Source: Neoarius graeffei (lineage: Eukaryota; Chordata; Actinopteri; Siluriformes; Ariidae). From it: a stretch of 64,000 nucleotides of DNA. The stretch covers positions 29,950,961 to 30,014,960 of the forward strand of contig NC_083592.1 of the NCBI RefSeq assembly GCF_027579695.1. Reading direction: 5' to 3'. Under the pieces are notes generated by a model. That model ran no database searches, was not told the origin of the DNA, and was given only the letters and a program-made list of their open reading frames with translations. This document shows positions 1 to 10,636 of the stretch, in pieces. The translations under genes and the position numbers were made by a program. Numbering within the stretch: position 1 is the stretch's first letter; every line of letters begins with the position of its first letter.

Positions 1-162
1 CAGAAGACAGAATGTTGAAGTTAAAAAGTCAAAACAGTTCAGGATTATCGACTTATTCTGTCTTGAGTTTGTTCTGGAACTAAATTCGTGACAAGCCTTT
101 AAAAAACAACCCTCACTATCTATACCTTATGCAAAAATGGAAATGCTTTAGATGATCAGAAT

Positions 163-257
163 ACAAAGCTGAATGATATCAAATGTTCAAGGAACAATAA
201 TAAATTCAAAATGTTCAAAATGTAAAGTATGTGAAGATTCTCAGGACTGCAAAAATT
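163..257 (-). pseudogene. Relic of last exon and 3' flank of hsf5-like copy A
   Basis: Read on the minus strand, this stretch matches the end of the last coding exon and the following 3' sequence of copies B (27640-27710) and C (51700-51765). The homology stops abruptly inside the exon, after the Phe-Ala position, and the upstream part of the exon, its acceptor and the preceding exon are missing. It is most simply the downstream remnant of copy A, whose other exons start near 9505. Confidence 0.6.
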
Positions 258-1133
258 GTGAAGAAGTGTTATAGTTAAAAGGTGAAGGCGTTCCACATGA
301 AACCTCGTCTTTTAGAAAATGAAATCGTGTGTTCTGGGCTCTACATTAAACTTTTAAAGGTTCCACCAAAGAACTCTTTAGGGTTCTATGTTTAACATTG
401 TTTTTTCCTCAACATGTTGTAGCATTTGGCTTTCCATTAGTGATCCCGGTTATGCACAAACCAGAGACACAGTGGTGACGTGCTTCCACATAGTGTTTCT
501 CAAAAGTGTTTTTGTTGTTACAGTTATCTGTTTAATCCAAACCTGAATAACTCAGAACAAGGAAGATTATAAATAGCATTTACTTGGACCTAATGCGTTC
601 TTATCAGTGGAAAGCTCAGGAACAAAAAAGCTCTATGGTAACAATTAATCAGGAAAATATTACTGGACGCATGTAATTACTGTAATTTACCGAATAATGG
701 GATTATGCTCATGAAAAGGATGTATTCATGACCATCCCTGTCTGCAAACAGCGTGAGAACCCAATGCTTTAAGTCATGTTGTGTCCTTCGCTCATGTGTG
801 TGATCAGGACCGTGTTAGCACACAGACTGTGTTTTCTGTGTAAAACGTCAATGGAAACGTCAAATTGGAAGAGACGTCAAATCCAATTCCAGTATTTCAG
901 ATCTGTAAACTGCTTTTAACAAGTGATTTAAATGTCAATAGGAGTAAAAGACATGCAAACTCTGCCAGGTTATAGTTATGTTATGAACTTTTCTCTCAGT
1001 TTATTTATTTCCTAATCTCCACTCCTTTGCCTCAGTTTCCAAAATTCTACAATATATACTGTATGTGGAATAATTATCATGTCTGGAAAAAGAAAAAATA
1101 GGCCATGTGGGGTGGGGAGGAATAAACATAAAG
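258..1133. other. No gene recognised
   Basis: AT-rich sequence with no open frame that looks like protein and no TE terminus I can define. A short fragment near 355-385 with mirrored 'aaggttc...' and 'gggttct' pieces may belong to an old DNA transposon. Confidence 0.4.
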
Positions 1134-1178
1134 CGAATGAATGAATGAATGAATGAATGAATGAATGAATGAATGAAA
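1134..1178. repeat. (GAAT)n microsatellite
   Basis: About ten uninterrupted copies of the tetranucleotide GAAT/AATG. Confidence 0.9.
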
Positions 1179-1848
1179 ATTTGATCAGGGTTTAGAGTTG
1201 TGTTGAATTATAATCCAGTCTCTCCCTCTCAATATGGCGGATGTGTTGACGTACGCGAGTAACTAGTGACAAGAAGCTAATGCGCATGCGCCATCTGCTG
1301 TTCGTGGTCTGCACGCGCGCATAAATACTTAAAAAATATAATCTAGTGTTTGAGATATTCCTCAGATTTCTTATGACTTGTAACACTATTAATTTTAAAC
1401 CTACAGCTAATTTAAATTATCTAAAGTTAGTTAGCCAATAAATTTGAAAATAATATGTACTAACTAAAATTTTATATTATATATATATATGCAGCATTTC
1501 CATTGTAAACCGTGACAGTTGCCCGCTTCATATCCGGTTTGTAAACTGTGTGTTTTGTTTCGAGAACTTACATTCAAGTTGTGTGTTTTGCCGCTGATGC
1601 TTCTGGTTGCTACCCAAAAAGCCGCCGCTGCAACTTTCAAAATAAAAGCTTCGGATTCCTACCTGGCATGTGATAAATCAAACACGGCGGGGCGTGCTGC
1701 TCTAGGAAACTAATCAACGTCAGGGGGAGCTGATGGCTGGAAGATTGCAATACCAGTACTTCCTGAAGTATCTTACTCCTCTTATATCACAGCAAGCTGC
1801 CAATTATTGCATTTCTTTTCATTAAATAATTAAAGAAAATGTCTTTAT
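1179..1848. other. No gene recognised
   Basis: Contains short open frames on both strands, none resembling a known family. The G+C-richer part at 1190-1320, with GCGCATGCGC, looks like the CpG-bearing part of an interspersed repeat, not a coding region. Confidence 0.35.
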
Positions 1849-2034
1849 AGTTCAGAATCAGAACCAGAATCAAGTCTATTGCCAAGTCCGTTCTCACATA
1901 CAAGGAATTTGCTTTGGTGATTGGTGCCTGAGCAGTTAAGATAAAAGAATTTAGCAGACAAAAGTGGATATACTGTATACAGAGAACAGAAAACAAGAAG
2001 GATCTAAAATATACAAATTTGAAAAGTGGACATA
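1849..2034 (+). repeat. Left part of an old interspersed repeat split by the Tc1 insertion
   Basis: It starts with a run of 'cagaatcagaac' type sequence followed by 'acaaggaatttgc', a repeat end I associate with fish genomes. It runs into the Tc1 terminus at 2035. Similar low-complexity 'gtgcaa' sequence resumes at about 5290. The assignment to a LINE-type repeat is from memory of similar sequences, so it is tentative. Confidence 0.35.
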
Positions 2035-3661
2035 CAGTGCTGAGCGTAAATGAGTACACTCCCTTTGAAAAGTAACATTTTAAACAATATCTCAATGAAC
2101 ACTAACAATTTCCAAAATGGTGACAAGACAAAGTTTAATATAACATCTGTTTAACTTATAACATGAAAGTAAGGTTAATAATATAACTTAGATTACACAT
2201 TTTTCAGTTTTACTCAAATTAGGGTGGTGCAAAAATGAGTACACCCCACAACAAAAACTACTACATCTAGTACTTTGTATGGCCTCCATGATTTTTAATG
2301 ACAGCACCAAGTCTTCTAGGCATGGAATGAACAAGTTGGCGACATTTTGCAACATCAATCTTTTTCCATTCTTCAACAATGACCTCTTTTAGTGACTGGA
2401 TGCTGGATGGAGAGTGATGCTCAACTTGTCTCTTCAGAATTCCCCAAAGAAAATAATTTATTTCCACCACAAAGGTGAAGGCTACAAGAAGATCAGCAAA
2501 GCTTTACTTATCAGTCAGAATACTGTAGCAAAAGTGGTACAAAAATTTAAGAAAGATGGAACTGCAACCATCTCACAGAGACGTCCAGGTCGTCCACGGA
2601 AGTTAACACCTCGACAGGAGCGTCTTTTGATGAGAAGGGCTGAAGAAAATCGGCATGCAAGTTCACTGCAGTTATCTAAAGAAGTAGAAAGCCAAACTGG
2701 GGTGACTATTTCCCGTGACACAATACGGCGTACGCTGCAGAGGAATGGCATGCATGGATGCCGTCCACGAAAGAAGCCTCTCCTAAAGCCTAGGCACAAA
2801 AAAGCCCGCCTAGAGTTTGCCAGGGCCCATGCTGACAAAGATGAAGACTACTGGGACTCTATACTCTGGAGTGATGAGACCAAGATAAATGTTTTTGGAA
2901 CTGATGGCTTCAAAACTGTATGGTGTCGCAAAGGTGGGGAATACAAAGAAAAATGCATGGTGCCTACAGTGAAACATGGTGGTGGCAGTGTCCTTATGTG
3001 GGGCTGCATGAGTGCTGCTGGTGTCGGAGACCTGCATTTCATTGATGGATGGCATCATGAAATCACAGATATATTGCTCTATACTGAAAGAGAAGATACT
3101 ACCATCACTCCATGCCCTTGGTCGTTGTGCACTTTTCCAACATGACTAAACACACATCTAAGGCTACTGTTGGATTTCAGAAGAAGAACAGGGTGAAAGT
3201 GATTCAGTGACCAAGGATGTTTCCTGATCTGAACCCAGTCGAACACCTATGGGGAATTCTGAAGAGACAAGTTGAGCGTCACTCTCCATCCAGCATCCAG
3301 TCACTAAAAGAGGTCATTGTTGAAGAATGGAAAAAAATTGATGTTGCAAAATGTCACCAACTTGTTCATTCCATGCCTAGAAGACTTGGTGCTGTCATTA
3401 AAAATCATGGAGGCCATACAAAGTACTAGATGTAGTAGTTTTTGTTGTGGGGTGTACTCATTTTTGCACCACCCTAATTTGAGTAAAACTGAAAAATGTG
3501 TAATCTAAGTTATATTATTAACCTTACTTTCATGTTATAAGTTAAACAGATGTTATATTAAACTTTGTCTTGTCACCATTTTGGAAATTGTTTATGTTCA
3601 TTGAGATATTGTTTAAAATGTTACTTTTCAAAGGGGGTGTACTCATTTATGCTCAGCACTG
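2035..3661 (+). mobile_element. Tc1-like transposon with fold-back left end
   Basis: The element is bounded by TA dinucleotides at 2033-2034 and 3662-3663 and begins CAGTGCTGAGC on both ends. The left end (2035 to about 2453) is a reverse-complement copy of the right end (about 3246-3661), including the 3' coding end of the transposase, so the inverted repeats are about 420 bp long. The natural left end and the N-terminal start of the transposase have been replaced. Such an element could only move with transposase supplied in trans. Confidence 0.85.
2414..3429 (+). pseudogene. Broken Tc1-like transposase
   Basis: Tc1/mariner DDE transposase remnant. Visible are a helix-turn-helix region (KISKALLISQNTVAKVV), a GRPRKLTPRQE linker, the first catalytic Asp in ILWSDETKINVFG and the VKHGGGSVLMWGC block. 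A deletion and frameshift near 3070-3210 removes the second catalytic Asp block. The frame resumes with DLNPVEHLWG, which holds the third acidic residue, and ends at 3429. The true N-terminus is missing because the left end of the element has been replaced by an inverted copy of the right end. It is non-functional as it stands. Confidence 0.85.
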
Positions 3662-3756
3662 TATTTAAGGGGTATGCGCATGAGTTGCTGAAGTTCAAGC
3701 TGTCATGTATGTGCGGAATGTGTGTGTCTCCCATAACCCGGTTACGTTTTCTAATG

Positions 3757-4146
3757 TGGGTGGCACAGTGGTGTAGTGGTTAGCATGGTCGCCTCACATC
3801 AAGAAGGTTCAGGGTTCGAGCCCAGCAGCCGACGGGGGCCTTTCTGTGTGGAGTTTGCATGTTGTGCCTGTGTCTGCATGGGTTTCCTCCGGGTGCTCCG
3901 GTTTTCCCCACAGTTCAAAGACATGTGGTTAGGTTAATATGGGACGGCCTTGGGCTGAGGTGCCCTTGAGCGAGGCACCTAACTCCCAACTGCTCCCTAA
4001 CTGCTGTTAGCATGGCTGCCCACTGCTCTGGGTATGTGTGTGTGCTCGTATGTGTGTGTTCACTGCTTCAGATGGGTTAAATGCAGAGAGGAAATTTCAC
4101 AAGTGTGTGATGAATAAAGTTGTGCTTTCTTTCTTTCTTTCTTTCT
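3757..4146 (+). mobile_element. tRNA-headed SINE with (TTTC)n tail
   Basis: The head carries an A-box-like TGGTGTAGTGGTTAGC (about 3769-3784) and a B-box GGTTCGAGCCC (3813-3823), an internal pol III promoter. A common fish SINE body follows, then 'gatgaataaagttgtgc' and a short CTTT/TTTC tail. The 3' part differs from that of the SINE at 4255-4634, so they are two subfamilies sharing a head. Confidence 0.8.
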
Positions 4147-4254
4147 AAATATTCAGGGGTTTCATACTTAACATCTTGTACTCACACGTATCACTGTCAT
4201 GTATTCTTTGATTATCCAGTATTATTATATCCCGTCACATTGTGTTAACATTAT

Positions 4255-4634
4255 CTCATCTCATCTCATTATCTCTAGCCGCTTTATCCTGTTCTACAGG
4301 GTTGCAGGCAAGCTGGAGCCTATCTCAGCTGACTACAGGTGAAAGGCGGGGTACACCCTGGACAAGTCGCCAGGTCATCGCAGGGCTGACACATAGACAC
4401 AGACAACCATTCACACTCACATTCACACCTACGGTCAATTTAGAGTCACCAGTTAACCTAACCTGCATGTCTTTGGACTGTGGGGGAAACCGGAGCACCC
4501 GGAGGAAACCCACGCGGACACGGAGAGAACATGCAAACTCTGCACAGAAAGGCCCTCGCCGGCCACGGGGCTCAAACCCAGGACCTTCTTGCTGTGAGGC
4601 GACAGCGCTAACCACTACACCACCGTGCCGCCCA
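4255..4634 (-). mobile_element. tRNA-headed SINE, full length, with (TCTCA)n tail
   Basis: Minus-strand copy with the tRNA-like head near 4634 and the pentanucleotide tail at 4255. It is flanked by a 12-bp target-site duplication with one mismatch (TGTTAACATTAT at 4243-4254; TGTTAACGTTAT at 4635-4646). The same family recurs at 22647, 24907, 9323 and 39500. Confidence 0.85.
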
Positions 4635-4646
4635 TGTTAACGTTAT

Positions 4647-5289
4647 ATTCATGATATTTTCAATCAAAATTGATCTAAAAACCCGGAACCCCAATTACGG
4701 AACATACCGGTACCTCGGCGTGACGTCACAAAGAAATTCCGTGTGGCGGAACGAGCGCCATCTCAAGTAAAATGTGGTTTCACACTGATTGTGAAAACTT
4801 GGGTAATAAAACAGAAGCACAGATCAAAAAAGATAACCTGAAATGTAGACAATGTCAGCTGAAGAAACGAAAAGGTAGAGGTAGGGTAAGAGGCAAGAAA
4901 TTATAAAATAGATGAATAAATAGTAGTTAAGTTATATGTTTTGACAATAAAACAACTAAACTATATATTTTGTTTTTCTTCTAACTTTATTTATCATACG
5001 TGATGGGACAGGTTCATCTATAAAGGTGGGATGAGTAATGTAAGTACCGATTAATAAAATGGTGGACGTGACGGATGTCTCTGTGAAACTGGAACAAAAA
5101 AGGTAAGATAATACATTATGTAAATAAATGTCACAAAAATAGTATTGCGGGACGGAACACTTGTTATACATGGGACAGAACAGCATATAAAAACCCAGAA
5201 GGCAAATATAAGAAAATATGTGACACCACATTAAAATGCGTGACGGTACTGTTCCGTCCCATTCTGTTCTGCACCGGGTTACGGGAGAT
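4647..5289. other. No gene recognised
   Basis: Holds TGACGTCA at 4721-4728 and AT-rich sequence. The short open frames on either strand resemble no family. Confidence 0.35.
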
Positions 5290-5600
5290 GCAGGAATGTG
5301 CAAAAATAAGTCACATGATGAAGATGGAGAAGAGACATGATATGAATGTGTGAGAAGAAGAGAATATGTGCAATGGGTTTACCCAAGCTGTGCAGTGTGA
5401 GCTGGAATGTGCAATAAAAGTTCAGAGAATGAAGATGTATGACATGAGCTTGAAATGTGCAAAATGGCAGTTCAGAGACAAAGTGCATTAATGTGCAATT
5501 AAGTGTGAGGTTAGAGTCAGTGGGGGTCTCTGACCTTATTGGAGAGGCCAGCTGCAGTGGGGAAAAAAGCTGGCCTTATGGCTTGAGGTTTTGGTTCTAA
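5290..5600 (+). repeat. Right part of an old interspersed repeat
   Basis: Repeated 'atgtgcaa' motifs followed by 'ttatggcttgaggttttgg'. This is probably the continuation of the repeat interrupted at 2034, with the Tc1 and two SINEs between. Confidence 0.3.
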
Positions 5601-6257
5601 TGGAGATATGGTTCCATATGGTCCAATCCCACAGAAGAGCTACTACAGCACAAACTGCTGATAAAGTTAATGCTGATTAAAACAGAAAGGTGTCAGCATT
5701 AACTTTTTCAGCAGTTTGTGCTCCAGTAGCTCTTCTGTGGACCATATGGGCTAGCCTTTGTCCTTCCCATGCCATGTGGCGCATAGGGCGGCACCGATCT
5801 CCGTTTCCATAGCCCTCGGCCTCTCGCCTATTACATAGCTAGGGTTACAGTAGGGGGCTAGTCCTCTGGTAACTACAAGAGTTTGACTCCCCACTCACAT
5901 CTGTATTGCAGCGTGTCTTGCCAGATGGCAGTAGGTACCATTTTTATGATGGTCTTTGGTATGACCTGACCGTGAGTAGAACTCACGTTCCCCCGATCTA
6001 GAGGTGGACACGCTAATCACTAGGCCACTCGCGGTAGGGCTAGCCTTTGTGCCCCATGCGAATCAATGAGCCTTCGATATCCATGATTCTGTTGCTGGTT
6101 CACTGGTTGTCCTTCTTTGGACCACTTTCGGTAGGTACTAACCACTGCATACCGGGAACACCCCACAAGATGTGCCATTTTGGAGATGCTCAGACCCAGT
6201 CATCTCGCCATCACAGTGGCCCTTGTCAAAGTCACTCAGATCCTTACACTTGCCCAT
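5601..6257 (-). pseudogene. Tc1-like transposase N-terminal fragment with an internal hairpin
   Basis: Read on the minus strand from 6257, the sequence starts MGKCKDLSDFDKG. After frameshifts it follows the helix-turn-helix pattern of IS630/Tc1 transposases (VVSTYRKW-like, then AQTAEKVNA-like near 5700-5750). A SINE (5762-6036) interrupts it. At 5630-5739 the AEKVNA-coding stretch is present twice in opposite orientation (arms 5630-5676 and 5693-5739), making a near-perfect 46-bp hairpin. Confidence 0.6.
5762..6036 (-). mobile_element. tRNA-derived SINE (second family)
   Basis: The tRNA-like head lies at the 6036 end (A-box-like TGGCCTAGTGATTAGCGTG; B-box-like GAGTTCTACTC). It is flanked by a perfect 14-bp target-site duplication, GGGCTAGCCTTTGT, at 5748-5761 and 6037-6050. 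It is inserted into the Tc1-like transposase fragment. Confidence 0.75.
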
Positions 6258-6307
6258 TTTTCCTGATCGGTGTAAATTTATGAGTTTAAAATGTAGATCT
6301 GTTATTT

Positions 6308-6375
6308 ATATATCTGTAAAGCTGCTTTGTAACCATGTCCATTGTTAAACATGCTATACAAATAAAATTTAGCAA
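6308..6375 (+). repeat. Short interspersed repeat tail
   Basis: A 'gctgctttgtaaccatgtc...attgttaaa...ctatacaaataaa' unit. Related copies lie at about 26875-26937 and 50938-51003. I take it for a frequent fish repeat 3' end, not a gene. Confidence 0.45.
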
Positions 6376-7801
6376 TCTAATAGCAATTTAAAATGAATAT
6401 AGATGATAAATGTGACAGTAGCCCTGAAAATAATGTCAATTTTGCTTATGTCCCATGTTACAATTATTCTAGAGTGAGTCACAAAGTTTGTATTTGGTAA
6501 AATCAATCCGTGTTTATATTTGCTTTGAAGAAATAAATGTTATGTTAAAAACAACACAAAAATATTGTTTGCAGTTAACTCAGGAATAACACACCATGTG
6601 AGGAATAACTCTTGGCAGATCATGCGGTTATACACAAATATACAATTTACAAATATCAGTGTGAAACACCAAGGCAGGAAAACTTGGAAGTGAACAATAA
6701 AGCTTGTAATATAAACACAGCCTTTGTCTTCTGGCTCCTTTTATCACCGCTGGCTCCGTTAACAGCTCTGTGTTTGGATTGTATTACACCATGTTTCTAG
6801 GTCACCTTGTACAAAAGTGTCTGCCAAGTAAATAAATGTAACTCGACACCACTGCTCTTCTGAGCAGAAAAATAAAATGTGAAAATGTTGGTCCAGTGAG
6901 TGTCTCAGCAGTGGCTGTCCTACATTATTCTGTTCATATGATATCCTCGTTTCTCTGTTTGTTTGTGTTTTGTTTGTTTGTTGTCTCCGATCTGCCTGTG
7001 TTTGTATATTTATACATTAATATCTTTTTTATTGTTTTATTACGCTTACTAAGTTGTATGTATTTAATATTATTACTAAGTAGTATTTTAATTATTTGTT
7101 ACGATCACATATTATACCACAGCACTGTCAAATCCTTGAATCCGATTGGTCAGAATCGTGGTGTAATTTTTTTTACAGTGTAATCTTTGTATTACCATGT
7201 TTTAGTCTGAAGGGGTGAGATGGCAATTGGGACACAAGTCCTGTTCCTTTCCCCTGCCACATTTTGTTTGTTCATTATTAGTAACTTTTTTGACTTGTGA
7301 AAATGTGGTGAACTCAATAAACTAAACTAAGAAGCTGTTGATTAATTTTCTATAACAGCGGACAGCACTTTGTAAGGGTCAGTAAGTTTTCTATCATGGG
7401 AAATTCTTCAGGACAGAGAACTTTGTGTTTTCTGGTTTCTCACTTCTTTGACAAGATGTGTTTATTGGGTTTTGTTGTTGTCATTTTTCTAACTTACAGA
7501 AAGAGAAAAACTAGAGCTTGCTGAGGGAACGACTATCATGTAAATATATTCATTCATTAATAAAGACGTTGCTCATTAATCCATTAAAATTGTCACATTT
7601 GGTAAATTGTTTTTGTATAAGAAGAATAAAACACTTCAGGATACACCGAGATTGGAAAATAATCACCTTCAGGTGAAGGTGATAACTTTGCTTCATGTTA
7701 GGCTGCACCACACCACCCTGCCTTTGATTATTTTCCCATAACAGCACACCCTGTTGTGTTTTATTTCTTACCAACCTGCAATTGTTTTGTGTGATACATG
7801 C
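6376..7801. other. No gene recognised
   Basis: AT-rich. A hydrophobic open frame at 6896-7183 has low-complexity, T-rich codons and no recognisable family, so I do not call it. A 'ccgattggtcagaatcgtggtgt' piece near 7141 suggests an old DNA-transposon terminus. Confidence 0.4.
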
Positions 7802-7987
7802 TGTAGCGAATCCCTGATGTGGGTGGAGTACAGAAGCATGGCAGGCAGGAACTGAAGTTCGTGCAAAACTTTTATTTTTACAGCTATGGATAGCTTTTCA
7901 GCTCACACACTCCCACACATGCATGCATTCTGGTCAGGAGTCAGCTCTCCTCTGCTTTCCCCCTCCTTTTATGCTCCATCCCTGCAA

Positions 7988-8035
<48 letters not shown>

Positions 8036-8130
8036 TTAATTGACACCTGGTATAATGACTTAGCCAGTTACCTTCCCTGACCCCGCCCTCCATTCACATA
8101 CTGCCGCTTAGCCATGCCCCCATTGCCACA
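7802..8130 (-). repeat. 3' LTR of the truncated gypsy element
   Basis: TG...CA-type LTR of 329 bp, related to the 309-bp LTRs at 30009 and 38354. It includes a (CA)n microsatellite at 7989-8032. Confidence 0.75.
7989..8032. repeat. (CA)n microsatellite
   Basis: About 22 CA units inside the gypsy LTR. Confidence 0.95.
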
Positions 8131-8950
8131 TACCCCCACCGCCCGAGCCGTCCGGCCTGAAGCAGACCCCCCCCCGACGGGACAGGAAGTCCATCACCAC
8201 CATCTGCGCCCCCGGCCTGTGGACCACCTTGAACTTAAACGGCTGGAGGGCGAGATACCAATGGGTGATCCGCACATTGGTATCCTTCATGCGGTGGAGC
8301 CACTGGAGGGGGCGTGGTCCGAACAGAGAGTGAAAGGGCGCCCCAGCAGGTAGTATCGGAGGGCGAGGACCGCCAACTTGATGGCAAGACACTCTCTCGA
8401 TGGTGCTGTACTTGCTTTCACGCATTGAGAGTTTACGGCTGATGTACAGCACGGGGCGCTCCTCACCCTCCACTTTCTGGGACAAAATGGCCCCTAACCC
8501 TCTGTCCGATGCGTCAGTTTGCAAAATAAAGGGGAGAGAGAAGTCAGGGGAATGCAAAAGTGGCCCCTCACACAGTGCAGTTTTTACCTCAGAGAAAGCC
8601 TGTTGGCACTGCTCCATCCACTGGACCGGATCTGGAGCCCCCTTTTTAGTGAGGTAAGTTAACGGGCTGGTGACATCTGAATAATTAGGTATAAACCTAC
8701 AATAATAGCTAGCCAGCCCCAGGAACCGTCTCACCTCCTTTTTGGTCTTGGGACTCGGGCAGGCTGCAATAGCTGCAGTCTTGCTACGGGTAATTTGGGG
8801 ACGCACCTGCCCATGACCCAAGTGGAACCCCAGATACCGTGCTTCCATCTGCCCAATTGCACAATTTTTCGGGTTAGCTGTGAGGCCCACACACCTCAGC
8901 GACTTTAGAATGGCCCTCAGATGTTCCAAGTGCCGTGGCTAATCATGGCT

Positions 8951-9302
8951 GTAGATTACGAAATGCTAAAAAAGTTGGAACGTGCCACGGTCACAAGTAC
9001 TGTAGTGACCACAACCATATATACAGCACAAAGATATGGCAGAGTTAAAAGAACACTTAAAGCAGTGAAAAAACAAACAGGGTTGTGCACGTGTGACTAC
9101 GTTTTGTATGGAATGTCGCTTGACCCTGCATTTGTATATCCAACAACATGGTTTCTGTTTTGCTTTGATGTCACTTACAAGTCAATGATTACTTTGTCAC
9201 TGTGAGGAAGAATTCCAGATTATGAAATTAAAGGCTGTTCCTAAAAGCACTAAAGATGCTACGAAGTTTGGTCCAAAACTATTCAAAGGGAAGGTGGAAT
9301 TC
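8951..9302 (+). repeat. Duplicated segment with a conserved 80-codon open frame
   Basis: Nearly the same sequence recurs at 39116-39455. Both copies keep a plus-strand open frame (MLKKLERATVTSTVVTTTIY..., ending SMITLSL) at 8957-9205 and 39116-39358. I do not recognise the protein. Because the DNA is recently duplicated, an open frame in both copies is weak evidence of coding. The first copy abuts the truncated gypsy element. Confidence 0.45.
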
Positions 9303-9504
9303 CATCCATCCATCCATCCATTATCCATAGCTGCTAATCCTGTACAGGGTCGCGAGCAAGCTGGAGCCTATCCCAGCTGACCATGAGCGAGAGGTGGGGT
9401 ACACACTGGACAAGTCGCCAAGTCATCGCAGGGCCGACACGTAGAGACAAACAACCATTCAGACTCACCTTCACACCTACTGTCAATTTAGAGCCACCAA
9501 TTAG
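9303..9504 (-). mobile_element. SINE fragment with (CCAT)n tail
   Basis: Middle and 3' part of the tRNA-headed SINE, minus strand, with a CCAT repeat at 9303-9322. Its 5' end is fused directly to the truncated hsf5 exon at 9505. The same fusion occurs at 39669/39670. Confidence 0.7.
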
Positions 9505-9604
9505 CCATGTCCAGTGATGTGTCACACTCCCAAGACTCTGAAAAATTATTTGCTTTCCAGTCAGGATTTTGTTCATCGGGATGAAGGTGGCTGACTGAGT
9601 CATC
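9505..9604 (-). pseudogene. Truncated exon 5 of hsf5-like copy A
   Basis: It has an intact acceptor (CTCATTCCTCAG before 9604) and codes DDSVSHLHPDEQNPDWKAN..., diverging clearly from exon 5 of copies B and C. Homology ends after SLDM at about 9505, where the SINE begins. Equivalent damaged duplicates exist at 39670-39768 and 53172-53189, so a degenerate second exon 5 belongs to the ancestral unit. Copy A kept only the degenerate one. Confidence 0.75.
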
Positions 9605-9806
9605 CTGAGGAATGAGAGGGAAAATTCATATTAGTATTATTTATACATCAGGGTTTTACTTTTAAGTGTCTGACGTTCCAGCGTTCCCATCATACTGCAA
9701 CATGTACCAGTAAATGTTACAGAATATGGCTACAGAGGCTAAAATAACAGCACTGACTGTTTCTACTGATCCATATATAAACTTAAAACCATTTCTCAGA
9801 TCTCAC

Positions 9807-9898
9807 AGGGTTAGGGCCATAATGACAGTAGGAAGTAGCTGGTTGTTGAAAGCGTTGCACTTCTGAATCCAAGAAGCCTGGGTTGATATACTGAGACA
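9807..9898 (-). CDS. Exon 4 of hsf5-like copy A
   Basis: A 92-bp exon with acceptor TTTTTTCAG and donor CCT/GTGAGA, phase 1 to 0, coding SQYINPGFLDSEVQRFQQP and onward. Length and boundaries are the same as in copies B (41699-41790) and C (55182-55273). Confidence 0.75.
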
Positions 9899-10636
9899 CT
9901 GAAAAAAAAAACCCCACAAGATTAGTAACACATTAACAACACATCACTAATAAATTATTCTGGAATGATATTACGATACAATACAGCTCCTGCAGGAACC
10001 CTGCACAGGTTTTGTTCATTCTGCTACACTCATGTGAAAAAATACATACAAACTGTAGACTTTTCTCAACACATTTAAACACACAAACATTTCACCCTAT
10101 TGACACAGTGCCTAAGGATAAAGGTGACACACGAATAAAACAAGGAAAATTAGCTCTTTCAATCATTTTTTCAACAAAAATATCAACAGATGTAATATTT
10201 TTCTGTGGAGAAACTAAGTACACCCTTGGCTTCAGAAGCTAGTACGGCTCCGTTTAACAGAAATACTGTAACTTGTAGGCATTTTGCATTATTGTTCACC
10301 AGTCTCTGGTATCAGCTTGCTAAAATGTTTGACCAATCTTCCATGCAAAAGTCCTTCATTTGCAAGATATTTGAGGGTTTTCTTGCATGTCCTGTCCTTT
10401 TCAAATCTCCCCACAACATTTCAATAGGGTTCAAATCTGGGATTTGACTCAGCCATTCCATAACCCTCCATTTCTTCTTTTTGAGCCATTCCTTGGTGGA
10501 TTTGTTAGTGTGTTTAGGATCATTATCTTGCTGAAAGGTCCATCTCCAGTTCAACTTCAACTTTTAAACAAATGGCCTCGTATTATCGTCAAGCTGCCTT
10601 TGATATGATTCAGAATTCATAGGTATGAATTCATAG

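Larger units (their letters stand above)
7802..8938 (-). mobile_element. 5'-truncated gypsy (Gmr1-like) element: RT end, RNase H and 3' LTR
   Basis: On the minus strand it begins at 8938 just after the position of the RT catalytic motif (EHLRAILKSL...). It continues through the RT thumb (RRFLGLASYYCRFIPNY), RNase H (QTDASDRGLGAIL) and into a 3' LTR (7802-8130, starting TGTGGCAATG and ending CTACA). It is close to the full element at 30009-38662. The frame is damaged at the RNase H Glu region, where EKECLAIK in the relative reads as ERVSCHQV. The body upstream of RT is absent. Confidence 0.85.

Noticed and set aside
3769..3823. tRNA gene
   Set aside because: The A- and B-box-like sequences belong to SINE heads (also at 22647, 25300, 4634, 6036 and 52762). 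They lack a full cloverleaf and carry SINE bodies.
6896..7183. 95-codon hydrophobic frame that looks like a membrane protein
   Set aside because: It is in T-rich low-complexity DNA, has no homologous copy or recognisable family, and hydrophobicity is what T-rich codons produce.
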